Source: Actinomycetota bacterium (GTDB lineage Bacteria > Actinomycetota > Acidimicrobiia > IMCC26256 > PALSA-610). From it: a DNA stretch of 7,775 nt. Location: NCBI GenBank assembly GCA_030839005.1, contig JAUZEM010000179.1, forward strand, positions 1 through 7,775, read 5' to 3'. Position numbers and translations under genes: made by a program. The notes beneath the pieces were generated by a model. The model saw nothing but the letters and a program-made list of their open reading frames with translations. It was not told the DNA's origin and ran no database searches. Shown in pieces: positions 1-6,283 of the stretch; position 1 is the first letter of the stretch, and the number at the start of each line of letters is the position of its first letter.

Positions 1-722
1 GCGAGGACGAGCGGGAGCGCCGGCCAGAGCGCCCACTGCTTGAACAGCAACGCGACACCGAGCAACGCGCCCACCACTCGCCAGTCGTCGCGCTCCGCCC
101 GGAGACAGGCAGCGATCAGCAACGCGCACGCGATCGTGTCCTCGGGATGGAACCAGGCGACGGGTGCCCACGCGGCGACGACGAAGACGGCGCCTTGCAC
201 GCACCACATCCGTGCCCGGTCCCCGCCGGCGGCGCGCCCGCTGACGAAGAGGATCGGGAGCAAGCCCACGAGCGCCTCGGCCGGACCGAGGACGAGGAAC
301 AGCTTGGGATGACGATGCGTGAAGAAGTAGTCGCCGAGAAGATGGAAGTGATCGCCGATCGCAACGAACGGCGCGAGCATGATCGGCATACCCGGCGTGT
401 AGGGGTAGCCGGTCCGCCCGACCAACGGTTCGTACAAATGGAAGATGTCGCCGTTCGCAACCGAGCGCGCCGCCGGCAACGGCGTCCAGCAGTCGTTTGG
501 GATGACCCATGCGTTGACGCTCTCGATCCACGGCAGGATGACGACGCGAGTGAGGAGCACAAGCGCGGCGCCGACGAGCGCCAGCGTCAGCGTCCCGGCG
601 ACGGGCCACGCACACTCTGTCGGCGCTTCGGTGCCCGGTCGGCGACGCGCGTTGTCGCCACGGGCGTTGGTCGCGAGCCTCACGCGGTCCTTCCAAGTGG
701 CGAACGGGCAGTCCCGTGCCAT
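1..722 (-). CDS. GT-C/GT87-like membrane glycosyltransferase, 3' end cut by window
   Basis: This frame is open from an ATG at 722 to the left edge and gives 240 residues with no stop. A basic N-terminus (residues 1-38) is followed by a membrane segment (about 40-65). A periplasmic-type loop comes next with PNDCW (76-80), AARSVANGD (84-92) and YPYTPGMP (106-113), then further hydrophobic segments at about 115-127, 140-160, 176-191 and 217-240. The HPED (192-195) and FKQWA (227-231) motifs resemble the HPEE...KQWA pattern I associate with actinobacterial GT87/DUF2029 proteins. These are polytopic GT-C enzymes that use polyprenyl-phosphate sugars outside the membrane. The start is uncertain: GTG at 683 has a better ribosome site (GGAAGGA just upstream) and would remove 13 residues. 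The gene is tandem to pilA, 201 bases downstream of it and beyond a terminator, so it probably has its own promoter. That it is a coding gene is near certain; the family assignment is moderate, and substrate and acceptor are unknown. Confidence 0.72.
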   Translation of the reverse strand, partial: MARDCPFATWKDRVRLATNARGDNARRRPGTEAPTECAWPVAGTLTLALVGAALVLLTRVVILPWIESVNAWVIPNDCWTPLPAARSVANGDIFHLYEPLVGRTGYPYTPGMPIMLAPFVAIGDHFHLLGDYFFTHRHPKLFLVLGPAEALVGLLPILFVSGRAAGGDRARMWCVQGAVFVVAAWAPVAWFHPEDTIACALLIAACLRAERDDWRVVGALLGVALLFKQWALWPALPLVL

Positions 723-818
723 CGTCTCGGTCGTCGACCCCGGAGAGGTGGCGACCCCTGGTTCGTTCCTGGCTTCATCGACACATCGGTAGACGCCGTC
801 AGTGGCTGAATCATTCGT

Positions 819-846
819 GTGAGGAAGCGCGGGAGCGCTTTCTCAC
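819..846. other. Stem-loop between pilA and the glycosyltransferase gene
   Basis: The arms at 819-830 and 835-846 pair over 12 positions around a four-base GGGA loop. In plus-sense RNA one pair is a G-U wobble and the loop fits GNRA. In minus-sense RNA that same position is an A-C mismatch. There is no T-run on either side. It lies between the pilA terminator and the start of the glycosyltransferase gene, so it could be a second terminator arm, an RNA-end stabiliser or part of the 5' leader of the downstream gene. The function is not evident from the sequence. Confidence 0.45.
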
Positions 847-873
847 GGTGATCGGATGGTCGGACGCGCGGAA

Positions 874-899
874 GGGCCCGGGGTGTTGACCCCGGGCCC
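874..899 (-). terminator. Strong stem-loop terminator after pilA
   Basis: A perfect 11-bp inverted repeat (874-884 with 889-899, ten of the pairs G-C) encloses a four-base loop. It begins 24 bases past the pilA stop codon. On the pilA strand it is followed by only a short T pair (TTCC), so it is not a textbook U-tract terminator, but such stems are common at 3' ends in high-GC bacteria. It probably ends the abundant pilin transcript and separates it from the glycosyltransferase gene. Confidence 0.7.
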
Positions 900-923
900 G
901 TTCGTATCCGTACCGCGTTTCGA

Positions 924-1409
924 TTACCAGCTCGCTGAGAACACTGGAGCAGCCGGCACGGCACCGTTCGCCAGCGCAGGACACGCCCCCTTCGCGTAGT
1001 ACGTGCCCGCAGACCCGCCCTGTGAGATGTCGAGGATCGCGAAAACCGTGCTCGACTTCGAGGTCTCCGACAAGCACACCGAGAACGTGTCGGGACTGAC
1101 CGTCACGGCGGAGCCGGCAGGTACGGCCCACAGTCTCGATTGCAGCGACGGCTCGATGTTGGACGCCGTCATCTGCGCGGCCGTGTTGTACGTCGAGGCA
1201 TCCGTGTATGCCGTCTTCTCGGCCGTCAGACCGTTACGAAGGTCGGACTGCGCTGCTCGGTCCTGCGCACGCGCACGCGCACCCAGGAAGGTCGGAATGG
1301 CAATCGCGATCAAAATGGCAATGATCAACACGACCACCATCAACTCAATGAGAGTAAAGCCTTGCTCCTCGTCACGACGACGGGAAGCAAGCGAGTGTAG
1401 GAACTGCAC
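924..1409 (-). CDS. pilA: Type IV pilin (PilA-like major pilin)
   Basis: A 161-residue prepilin, the subunit of the pilus fibre. Residues 1-17 form a basic class III leader ending in EEQG. Prepilin peptidase should cut after G17 and N-methylate F18. The mature protein (144 residues) starts FTLIELMVVVLII, with the conserved Glu at mature position 5 that pairs with the neighbouring subunit, followed by the long hydrophobic helix. Two cysteines near the C-terminus (in SVCLSE and KGACPA) could close a D-region disulfide loop. The start is GTG at 1409, ten bases after GGGG in AAAGGGG. Open frame extends upstream but would give an implausibly long leader. An ATG at 1416 is in another frame. The gene follows pilC on the same strand after a 194-base leader and is followed by a strong stem-loop, which suggests a separate abundant transcript. 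The codons of the N-terminal helix are AT-richer than those of the neighbours. Whether it is the major or a minor pilin cannot be proven, but its lone place after pilC fits the major one. Confidence 0.93.
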   Translation of the reverse strand: MQFLHSLASRRRDEEQGFTLIELMVVVLIIAILIAIAIPTFLGARARAQDRAAQSDLRNGLTAEKTAYTDASTYNTAAQMTASNIEPSLQSRLWAVPAGSAVTVSPDTFSVCLSETSKSSTVFAILDISQGGSAGTYYAKGACPALANGAVPAAPVFSASW

Positions 1410-1419
1410 TTGGCATGTA

Positions 1420-1426
1420 CCCCTTT
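1420..1426 (-). promoter_or_regulatory. Ribosome binding site for pilA
   Basis: AAAGGGG on the minus strand lies ten bases upstream of the GTG at 1409. It decides the pilA start, because no other in-frame start codon close to the prepilin leader has a purine-rich site. The same site is only three bases from the out-of-frame ATG at 1416-1414, which is too close for normal initiation. Confidence 0.55.
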
Positions 1427-1503
1427 CGTGCGCCGGGGGATGCTTGCGCCCCGCGATTTGACGCTGCGGACTCATCGGCAGTACGTGCCGGTCCCTTGAA
1501 CGC

Positions 1504-1532
1504 ATTTGACTGCGACCGTGGACCTTGTTCAC
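1504..1532 (-). promoter_or_regulatory. Weak candidate promoter for pilA
   Basis: On the minus strand, GTGAAC (1532-1527) and TCAAAT (1509-1504) are separated by 17 bases. They match the housekeeping -35 and -10 consensus at three and four of six positions. If real, the message would carry an untranslated leader of roughly 90 bases. The spacing is ideal but the hexamers are poor, so this is only a suggestion. Confidence 0.22.
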
Positions 1533-1534
1533 AC

Positions 1535-1567
1535 GAGCCGTGGGGACGGGCGCGCGGGAGCCGTGGG
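1535..1567. repeat. 10-bp direct repeat upstream of pilA
   Basis: GAGCCGTGGG occurs at 1535-1544 and again at 1558-1567, with starts 23 bases apart, or about two helical turns. Both copies lie in the pilC-pilA gap just upstream of the weak candidate pilA promoter. Two same-face copies upstream of a promoter are what a regulator site would look like, but in GC-rich DNA a chance 10-mer repeat is possible. Confidence 0.35.
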
Positions 1568-1603
1568 CAGGGCTCGACCCAAGACGTGGCTACGGACCGT
1601 GTG

Positions 1604-2824
1604 CTACTTGATGAGCTTGATGATGTTGAACATCGGCAGGTACAGCGAGATGATCATGCCGCCGACGCAGACGCCCATCACCACGATGAGCAACGGCTCG
1701 ATCAGCGACGTGAGTGCGTCCACCGTTGCCTCGACCTCTTGGTCGTAGAAATCGGCGATCTTGTCGAGCATCTCGTCGAGGGCGCCGGTCTCCTCACCCA
1801 CTGCCATCATCTGCACGACCATCGGCGGGAACACGGGATGCTCCTCGAGCTTCTTCGACAGCGGATCTCCGCGCTTCACCGCGGCCTGGGTTTCCCGGAC
1901 GGCCTTGGCGACCACGTAGTTCCCGGCGGTCTCGGCCACGATGTCGAGCGACTCGAGGATCGGCACACCGGAGCGCACGAGCGCCGAGAGGGTCCGCGAG
2001 AACCGCGCCAGCGCGGTCTTGCGCACGAGCTTGCCGAAGATCGGAAGCTTCAGCTTGATCGCGTCCCATTGCTTGCGGCCTTCTTCCGAGTTGATCCAGC
2101 GCCGGAACGCGAACGCGCCACCGCCCTCGGCCAGGAAGATCAGGTACCAGAACTTGCGGCAGATGTTCGAGATATTGATGAGGAGCTGGGTCGGCGGCGG
2201 GAGCGTGCCGCCCAGCTGCTTGTAGATGTCTTGGAACATCGGGATGACGAACAGCAGCATCGCGGTCACGATGGTCAACACCAGGACGGCAACGACCAAC
2301 GGGTACGTCATGGCCGACTTGACCTTGCGGCGGAGCTCGACCTGCTTCTCGATCGTGTCGGCGAGCCGCATGAGCACGCTGTCGAGCGCGCCGCCGATCT
2401 CACCGGCGCGGACCATCGACACGTAGAGACGGCCGAACGCCTTCGGGTGCTTCGACATCGCCTGCGACAGCGACGACCCCTTCTCGACGTCGATCCTGAC
2501 CTGATTGACGATCTCGGCGAGCGTTTTGCTCTCGGTCTGCTCCGCGAGGATGTTGAGGGAACGAAGGAGCGACAGACCCGAGTTGATCATCGTCGCGAAC
2601 TGGCGCGAGAAAACCGCGACCTCTTTCAGCTTGACGCGATCGGTGAAGAACGGGATCTTCAGGTCGCGCTGGAAGCCCGAGCCGCCCTGCTGCTGGATCT
2701 CGATCGGTACGTAACCCATCGAGCGCAGCTTGCTGACGACGAGTTGCGCGTTCTCGGCTTCGAGCGATCCCTGGACGACCTTCCCGCTCTTGTCCTTGAC
2801 CTTGTACTGAAATGTTTCGGGCAT
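1604..2824 (-). CDS. pilC: Type IV pilus inner-membrane platform protein PilC
   Basis: A 406-residue protein of the PilC/GspF family, of normal length. It sits in the cytoplasmic membrane and couples the PilB and PilT motors to pilin insertion and removal. The N-terminus (MPETFQYKVKDKSGKVVQGS) has the usual family opening. Two T2SSF repeats are visible at about 67-190 and 270-392. Each shows the typical pattern of a FSRQFATMINSGLSLL-like or FSRTLSALVRSGVPIL-like helix, followed by a GE[IE].G.LD motif (GEIGGALD at 141-148 and GEETGALD at 343-350). Membrane segments lie at about 173-196, 224-241 and 376-398. The ATG at 2824 is six bases after the pilT stop with no clear ribosome site of its own, so translation is probably coupled to pilT. 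No defect was seen. Confidence 0.96.
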   Translation of the reverse strand: MPETFQYKVKDKSGKVVQGSLEAENAQLVVSKLRSMGYVPIEIQQQGGSGFQRDLKIPFFTDRVKLKEVAVFSRQFATMINSGLSLLRSLNILAEQTESKTLAEIVNQVRIDVEKGSSLSQAMSKHPKAFGRLYVSMVRAGEIGGALDSVLMRLADTIEKQVELRRKVKSAMTYPLVVAVLVLTIVTAMLLFVIPMFQDIYKQLGGTLPPPTQLLINISNICRKFWYLIFLAEGGGAFAFRRWINSEEGRKQWDAIKLKLPIFGKLVRKTALARFSRTLSALVRSGVPILESLDIVAETAGNYVVAKAVRETQAAVKRGDPLSKKLEEHPVFPPMVVQMMAVGEETGALDEMLDKIADFYDQEVEATVDALTSLIEPLLIVVMGVCVGGMIISLYLPMFNIIKLIK

Positions 2825-2830
2825 GGTCGA

Positions 2831-4390
2831 TCAGCCATTCAAGAGTCGGCGGAGGTCTTCTTCGTTGGCGCACCGCTCGAGCGCGATGTCGGCCGAGATG
2901 CGACGGCTCTTCACGAGCTGGGCGAGCGACATGTCCATCGTGACCATGCCGTAGCGACCTCCGGCCTGGAGCATCGAGTAGATCTGATGGGTCTTGCCCT
3001 CACGGATGAGGTTGCGGATCGCGGGAGTCGCGACCATGACCTCGCACGCAACCGCTCGGCCCTGACCGTCGAGGGTCGGCAGGAGCTGCTGAGTGCAAAT
3101 CCCCTGCAGCGCGGCCGCGAGCTGCACCCGAACTTGCTGCTGCTGGTGGGCGGGGAACACGTCGATCACGCGGTCGATCGACTGCGGTGCGTCCTGCGTG
3201 TGCAGAGTCGCGAATACGAGGTGGCCGGTCTCGGCCGCGGTCAGCGCGGTCGAGATCGTTTCGAGGTCTCGCATCTCGCCGACCAGGATGACGTCGGGGT
3301 CCTGGCGCAAGACGTGCTTCAGGGCGTTGGCGAAGGAGTGCGTGTCCTCCCCCACTTCGCGCTGATTGATCAGTGAGCGCTTGTGCGCGTGCAGGAACTC
3401 GATCGGGTCCTCGACCGTCATGATGTGCACCGCGCGCTCGCGGTTCACGATGTCGATCAGCGACGCCAGCGTGGTCGACTTCCCGGAACCGGTTGGACCG
3501 GTCACGAGCACGAGACCGCGCGGCATGTGCGCCCAGGCCTGTACTGCGGGTGCGATCCCGAGCCGGTCGAAGTCGACGATGTCGTACGGGATGGCACGCA
3601 TCACGCACCCGACGGAGTCGCGCTGGACGAACACGTTCACCCGAAAACGTCCGCGACCCGGAAGCGCGTATGACGTATCGAGCTCGAGATTGTCCTCGAA
3701 CTTCTCGCGCTGCTTCTGCGTGAGAATGGAGAACACCATCTGCCGGATCTGCGAGCCGTTGAAGATCGGCAGGTCGGTGACCGGGCGTAGATCGCCGTTC
3801 ACGCGGATGACCGGCGGCGAACCCGACGCGAGGTGGAGGTCAGAACCGCCCCACTGGATGACGAGGTCGAGGAGATCGTTGATGTGCAGGTCGTCCTCGA
3901 GCTGCTCGTCGCCGACCACGACGTCCGAGCCGAACTCGGTCGCCTCACCGTCGCCGGCGCCGTAGATCATCGCGATCGCCCGCATCAGCTCGCTGCGGTC
4001 TGCGACCGCGGGAATGACCTCGAACGAGGTCGCGTGACCGACCGCGCTCAGCGCGGTGTCACTCGGAGGCTCCGCGAACGCGACGACGAGCTTTTGACCT
4101 TCGAAGTCGACCGGTACCGCGAGGTACTGACGGGCGAGCTCGGCCGACAGCGTCTCCGGAGCGTCCTGGTGGATCGGGGTATCGAGAAAGTCGACGAACC
4201 GCACCCCCATCTGCTCGGCGAGCGCGGCCGTGAGGTCCTTGCTCCCGACGAGGGCCAGCCGCAACAACACGGACGGCAGGGCTTCCTTGTTGCGTTCCGA
4301 CTCCTCGATCGCTTGCTCGAGGTCGTCTCGCGACAGAACGTGTCGGTCGACGAGCGTCTCGCCGAATCGTCGCGCCTGGTTGGCCAGCAT
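2831..4390 (-). CDS. pilT: Type IV pilus retraction ATPase PilT with extra N-terminal MshEN-like domain
   Basis: A 519-residue hexameric ATPase that powers pilus retraction from the cytoplasm. The PilT core (about 167-519) has GGSDLHLASG (181-190), Walker A GPTGSGKS (298-305), an Asp box TVEDPIEF (325-332), the PilT-type SLINQREVGEDT (339-350), Walker B VILVGEMRD (367-375) and a His box TGHLVFATLHT (388-398). Near the end is AIRNLIREGKTHQIYSMLQ (457-475), the hallmark that separates PilT from PilB. It lacks the PilB cysteine pairs. Ordinary PilT is about 340-370 residues; here about 145 extra residues precede the core and align with the N-terminus of the neighbouring PilB (for example VGSKDLTAALAEQMGVRFVD at 48-67), joined by an acidic linker (about 146-168). 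The ATG at 4390 is chosen because GAGGGG lies nine bases upstream. A GTG at 4438 would add 16 residues and has no ribosome site. Confidence 0.95.
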   Translation of the reverse strand: MLANQARRFGETLVDRHVLSRDDLEQAIEESERNKEALPSVLLRLALVGSKDLTAALAEQMGVRFVDFLDTPIHQDAPETLSAELARQYLAVPVDFEGQKLVVAFAEPPSDTALSAVGHATSFEVIPAVADRSELMRAIAMIYGAGDGEATEFGSDVVVGDEQLEDDLHINDLLDLVIQWGGSDLHLASGSPPVIRVNGDLRPVTDLPIFNGSQIRQMVFSILTQKQREKFEDNLELDTSYALPGRGRFRVNVFVQRDSVGCVMRAIPYDIVDFDRLGIAPAVQAWAHMPRGLVLVTGPTGSGKSTTLASLIDIVNRERAVHIMTVEDPIEFLHAHKRSLINQREVGEDTHSFANALKHVLRQDPDVILVGEMRDLETISTALTAAETGHLVFATLHTQDAPQSIDRVIDVFPAHQQQQVRVQLAAALQGICTQQLLPTLDGQGRAVACEVMVATPAIRNLIREGKTHQIYSMLQAGGRYGMVTMDMSLAQLVKSRRISADIALERCANEEDLRRLLNG

Positions 4391-4492
4391 AGGTGTAGTC
4401 CCCTCAGAAGCTCTGGGCTGACCTCCTATCGGCGACACTTGGGCCCCGCTGTAGATGAGTGTGGGACCAAAATTTCACGCAGCTCCGGTAGC
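4391..4492 (-). other. pilB-pilT gap with orphan Shine-Dalgarno and imperfect stem-loop
   Basis: This 102-base gap holds a consensus AGGAGGT (4427-4421) that is 30 bases from the pilT ATG and has no ATG, GTG or TTG at a usable distance after it. The likely working site, GAGGGG (4405-4400), lies between it and the start. Further upstream, 4439-4446 and 4463-4470 can pair over eight positions with one mismatch around a 16-base loop. Together they may set pilT translation relative to pilB, but nothing proves this. Confidence 0.35.
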
Positions 4493-6193
4493 TCACGCGA
4501 CGACGCGGAAGATCTCCTCCAGCGAGGTCATGCCCATCCCGGCCTTGCGCAGACCGTCGGAGCGCATCGACAGCATGCCCTGCATCAATGCGACCTTTTG
4601 GATGTCTTCGGACGAACGACGCTCGATGACCAGGCGCTCGAGCTCTTCCGACATGACCATGACCTCGTGAATCCCGAACCGGCCGCGGTATCCGGTGCGC
4701 CCGCACGAGCCGCAGCCGATCGAGCGGTGCAGCGTCGGCCATTCGCCGGCGTCGAGCTCTTCGGCCGGCCAGCCGGCTTCGGTGAGCTCGGCCTCCGTCG
4801 GCTGGAAGGGCTCCTTGCACTTGTCGCAGAGTCTGCGGGCGAGCCGCTGCGCGACCACACAATCGAGCGCGCTGGTTACGAGGAAGGGCTCGATTCCCAT
4901 CTCGACGAGCCGCATCGGCGTCGACGCGGCATCGTTCGTGTGCAGCGTCGAGAGCACCAGGTGGCCGGTGAGCGCGGCTTCGATGCCGATGACCGCGGTT
5001 TCCTTGTCGCGGATCTCGCCGACGAGGACGATGTCGGGGTCGGCGCGCAGGATCGAGCGCAGCGCGCTCGGGAAGGTGAGGCCGGCCTTCGGGTGAATTT
5101 GGACCTGATTGATCCCCGGCAGCCGGTACTCGACGGGGTCTTCGACGGTGATGATGTTGCGGTCGGGTGTGTTCAGCTGGTTGAGGGTCGAATACAGCGT
5201 CGTCGACTTGCCCGAACCGGTCGGACCGGTGACGAGGATCGTGCCGTACGGCTTGGTGTAGCTCGTCTCGAATCGCGCGAGTGCCTCCGGCAGGAAGCCG
5301 AGGTCCGCGAGCTTGAGCACTGCCTGGCTCTTGTCGAGGATGCGCATCACGACCTTCTCGCCGTACACGGTCGGAAGGGTGGCGACCCGCAGGTCGATGC
5401 TGCGGCCGCTCACCTTCATGGTGATGCGACCGTCTTGCGGCACCCGTCGTTCGGCGATGTTGATGTCGGCCATGACCTTGAGACGGGAGATCACACCGGC
5501 CTGGATGCTGCGGGGCGATCGCATCACCTCGTGCAGGACACCGTCGATCCGGAAACGGATGCGCAGATCGCTCTCGTTCGGCTCGACGTGGATATCCGAC
5601 GCCCGGTCCGCGACGGCCTGGTTGACGAGCAGGTTGACGAATTTGACGATCGGCGCGTCCTCGACGATCTCGGAGAGTCCCGCGAGATCGGTCTCGTCGT
5701 CGGCCTCGTCGGTCGCGGCTTGCATGACCTCGTCGACCTCGCCGTCGACCCGGAAGAACCGCTCGATCGTCTCGATGATCTGGCTGGCCGTCGCGACGAC
5801 GGTGCGCACGTCGGCGCCGGCGAGGGCCCGGATGTCGTCGACCGCGAAGACGTTGGACGGATCGGCCATCGCGACGACGAGCTTGCCGTCCTCCCAGCCG
5901 ATGGGGATGGCCTGGTACCGGCGGGCGAGGGCCTCGCTGACGAGCGCGGCGACCGAGCCGTCGATGGTTCGCTCGTTGAGATCGACGAACTCCAGGCCGA
6001 CCTGGCGCGCGAGCGTCCGCACGAGCTCGGCCTCGGAGATCGTGCCCTGCTCGATGAGCAATCGCCCCAGGGGCTTTCCGCTGCGCGCCTGCTCCACGAC
6101 CGCCGCGTCGAGCTGGGCCTCCGTCAGGAGTCCTTCGTCGATCAGCAGCGAGCCGAGTGGCGTTCCGTCCGACAAAACTGCACCGCCTCCCAC
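4493..6193 (-). CDS. pilB: Type IV pilus extension ATPase PilB
   Basis: A 566-residue GspE/PilB ATPase that drives pilin polymerisation on the cytoplasmic face of PilC. Residues 12-64 form a tandem MshEN-type motif (24-5-24 spacing: PLGSLLIDEGLL, then PLGRLLIEQG), and the whole N-domain runs to about 148. The core shows DAPIVKFVNLLV (179-190), ASDIHVEP (198-205), Walker A GPTGSGKS (323-330), an Asp box TVEDPVEY (349-356), Walker B IVLVGEIRD (388-396) and a His box TGHLVLSTLHT (409-419). The cysteine pairs C456/C459 and C494/C497 form the zinc site typical of PilB/GspE. The protein is of normal length and apparently intact. The start is not settled: GTG at 6193 has no site in front of it, whereas TTG at 6175 has GGGAGG ten bases upstream and gives a tidy SDGTPLGSLL opening. 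It lies between the DUF4388 gene (90 bases upstream) and pilT, on the same strand. Confidence 0.96.
   Translation of the reverse strand: MGGGAVLSDGTPLGSLLIDEGLLTEAQLDAAVVEQARSGKPLGRLLIEQGTISEAELVRTLARQVGLEFVDLNERTIDGSVAALVSEALARRYQAIPIGWEDGKLVVAMADPSNVFAVDDIRALAGADVRTVVATASQIIETIERFFRVDGEVDEVMQAATDEADDETDLAGLSEIVEDAPIVKFVNLLVNQAVADRASDIHVEPNESDLRIRFRIDGVLHEVMRSPRSIQAGVISRLKVMADINIAERRVPQDGRITMKVSGRSIDLRVATLPTVYGEKVVMRILDKSQAVLKLADLGFLPEALARFETSYTKPYGTILVTGPTGSGKSTTLYSTLNQLNTPDRNIITVEDPVEYRLPGINQVQIHPKAGLTFPSALRSILRADPDIVLVGEIRDKETAVIGIEAALTGHLVLSTLHTNDAASTPMRLVEMGIEPFLVTSALDCVVAQRLARRLCDKCKEPFQPTEAELTEAGWPAEELDAGEWPTLHRSIGCGSCGRTGYRGRFGIHEVMVMSEELERLVIERRSSEDIQKVALMQGMLSMRSDGLRKAGMGMTSLEEIFRVVA
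6186..6191 (-). promoter_or_regulatory. Ribosome binding site that may set the pilB start at TTG 6175
   Basis: GGGAGG on the minus strand overlaps the annotated GTG start and lies ten bases before an in-frame TTG at 6175-6173. This is the best purine-rich site near the pilB 5' end and argues for a protein six residues shorter than the GTG form. Confidence 0.4.
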
Positions 6194-6283
6194 TCCGCGC
6201 CAACGCTCGGAGTATCGGCACTGCGCGTGGCCCGCTGTATCAGGATCTCACTCTCCGTCCCACAAGAGAGCGGAGGGATTTGG

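Noticed and set aside
116..562. 148-codon minus-strand frame within the left gene
   Set aside because: It is Ser/Arg-rich and lies in a shifted frame of the glycosyltransferase gene, a frame shadow.
147..809. 220-codon plus-strand frame at the left end
   Set aside because: It is charged, low-complexity sequence opposite a minus-strand frame with clear membrane segments and GT87-like motifs.
1425..1485. Possible hammerhead ribozyme core, suggested by CCGATGAGTCC and a nearby CGAAA
   Set aside because: The core needs CTGATGA and a closed stem II leading into GAAA. Here the second base differs and no convincing stem II forms.
1420..1500. Possible c-di-GMP (GEMM-I) riboswitch in the pilA leader, suggested by GGGGCGCAAGC
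   Set aside because: The conserved AGGGCAAACC segment and the GAAA-capped hairpin expected before GGACGCAAAGCC are missing, so the resemblance is only a short string.
1415..3376. 653-codon open frame on the plus strand, antisense to pilC and pilT
   Set aside because: It has the same Asp/Arg/His/Leu-rich antisense composition with no recognisable fold, and the opposite strand holds intact pilC and pilT.
4404..6221. 605-codon minus-strand frame overlapping pilB
   Set aside because: It is Arg/Gly/Ala-rich, shifted against pilB and has no motif. The 566-residue frame carries all ATPase motifs.
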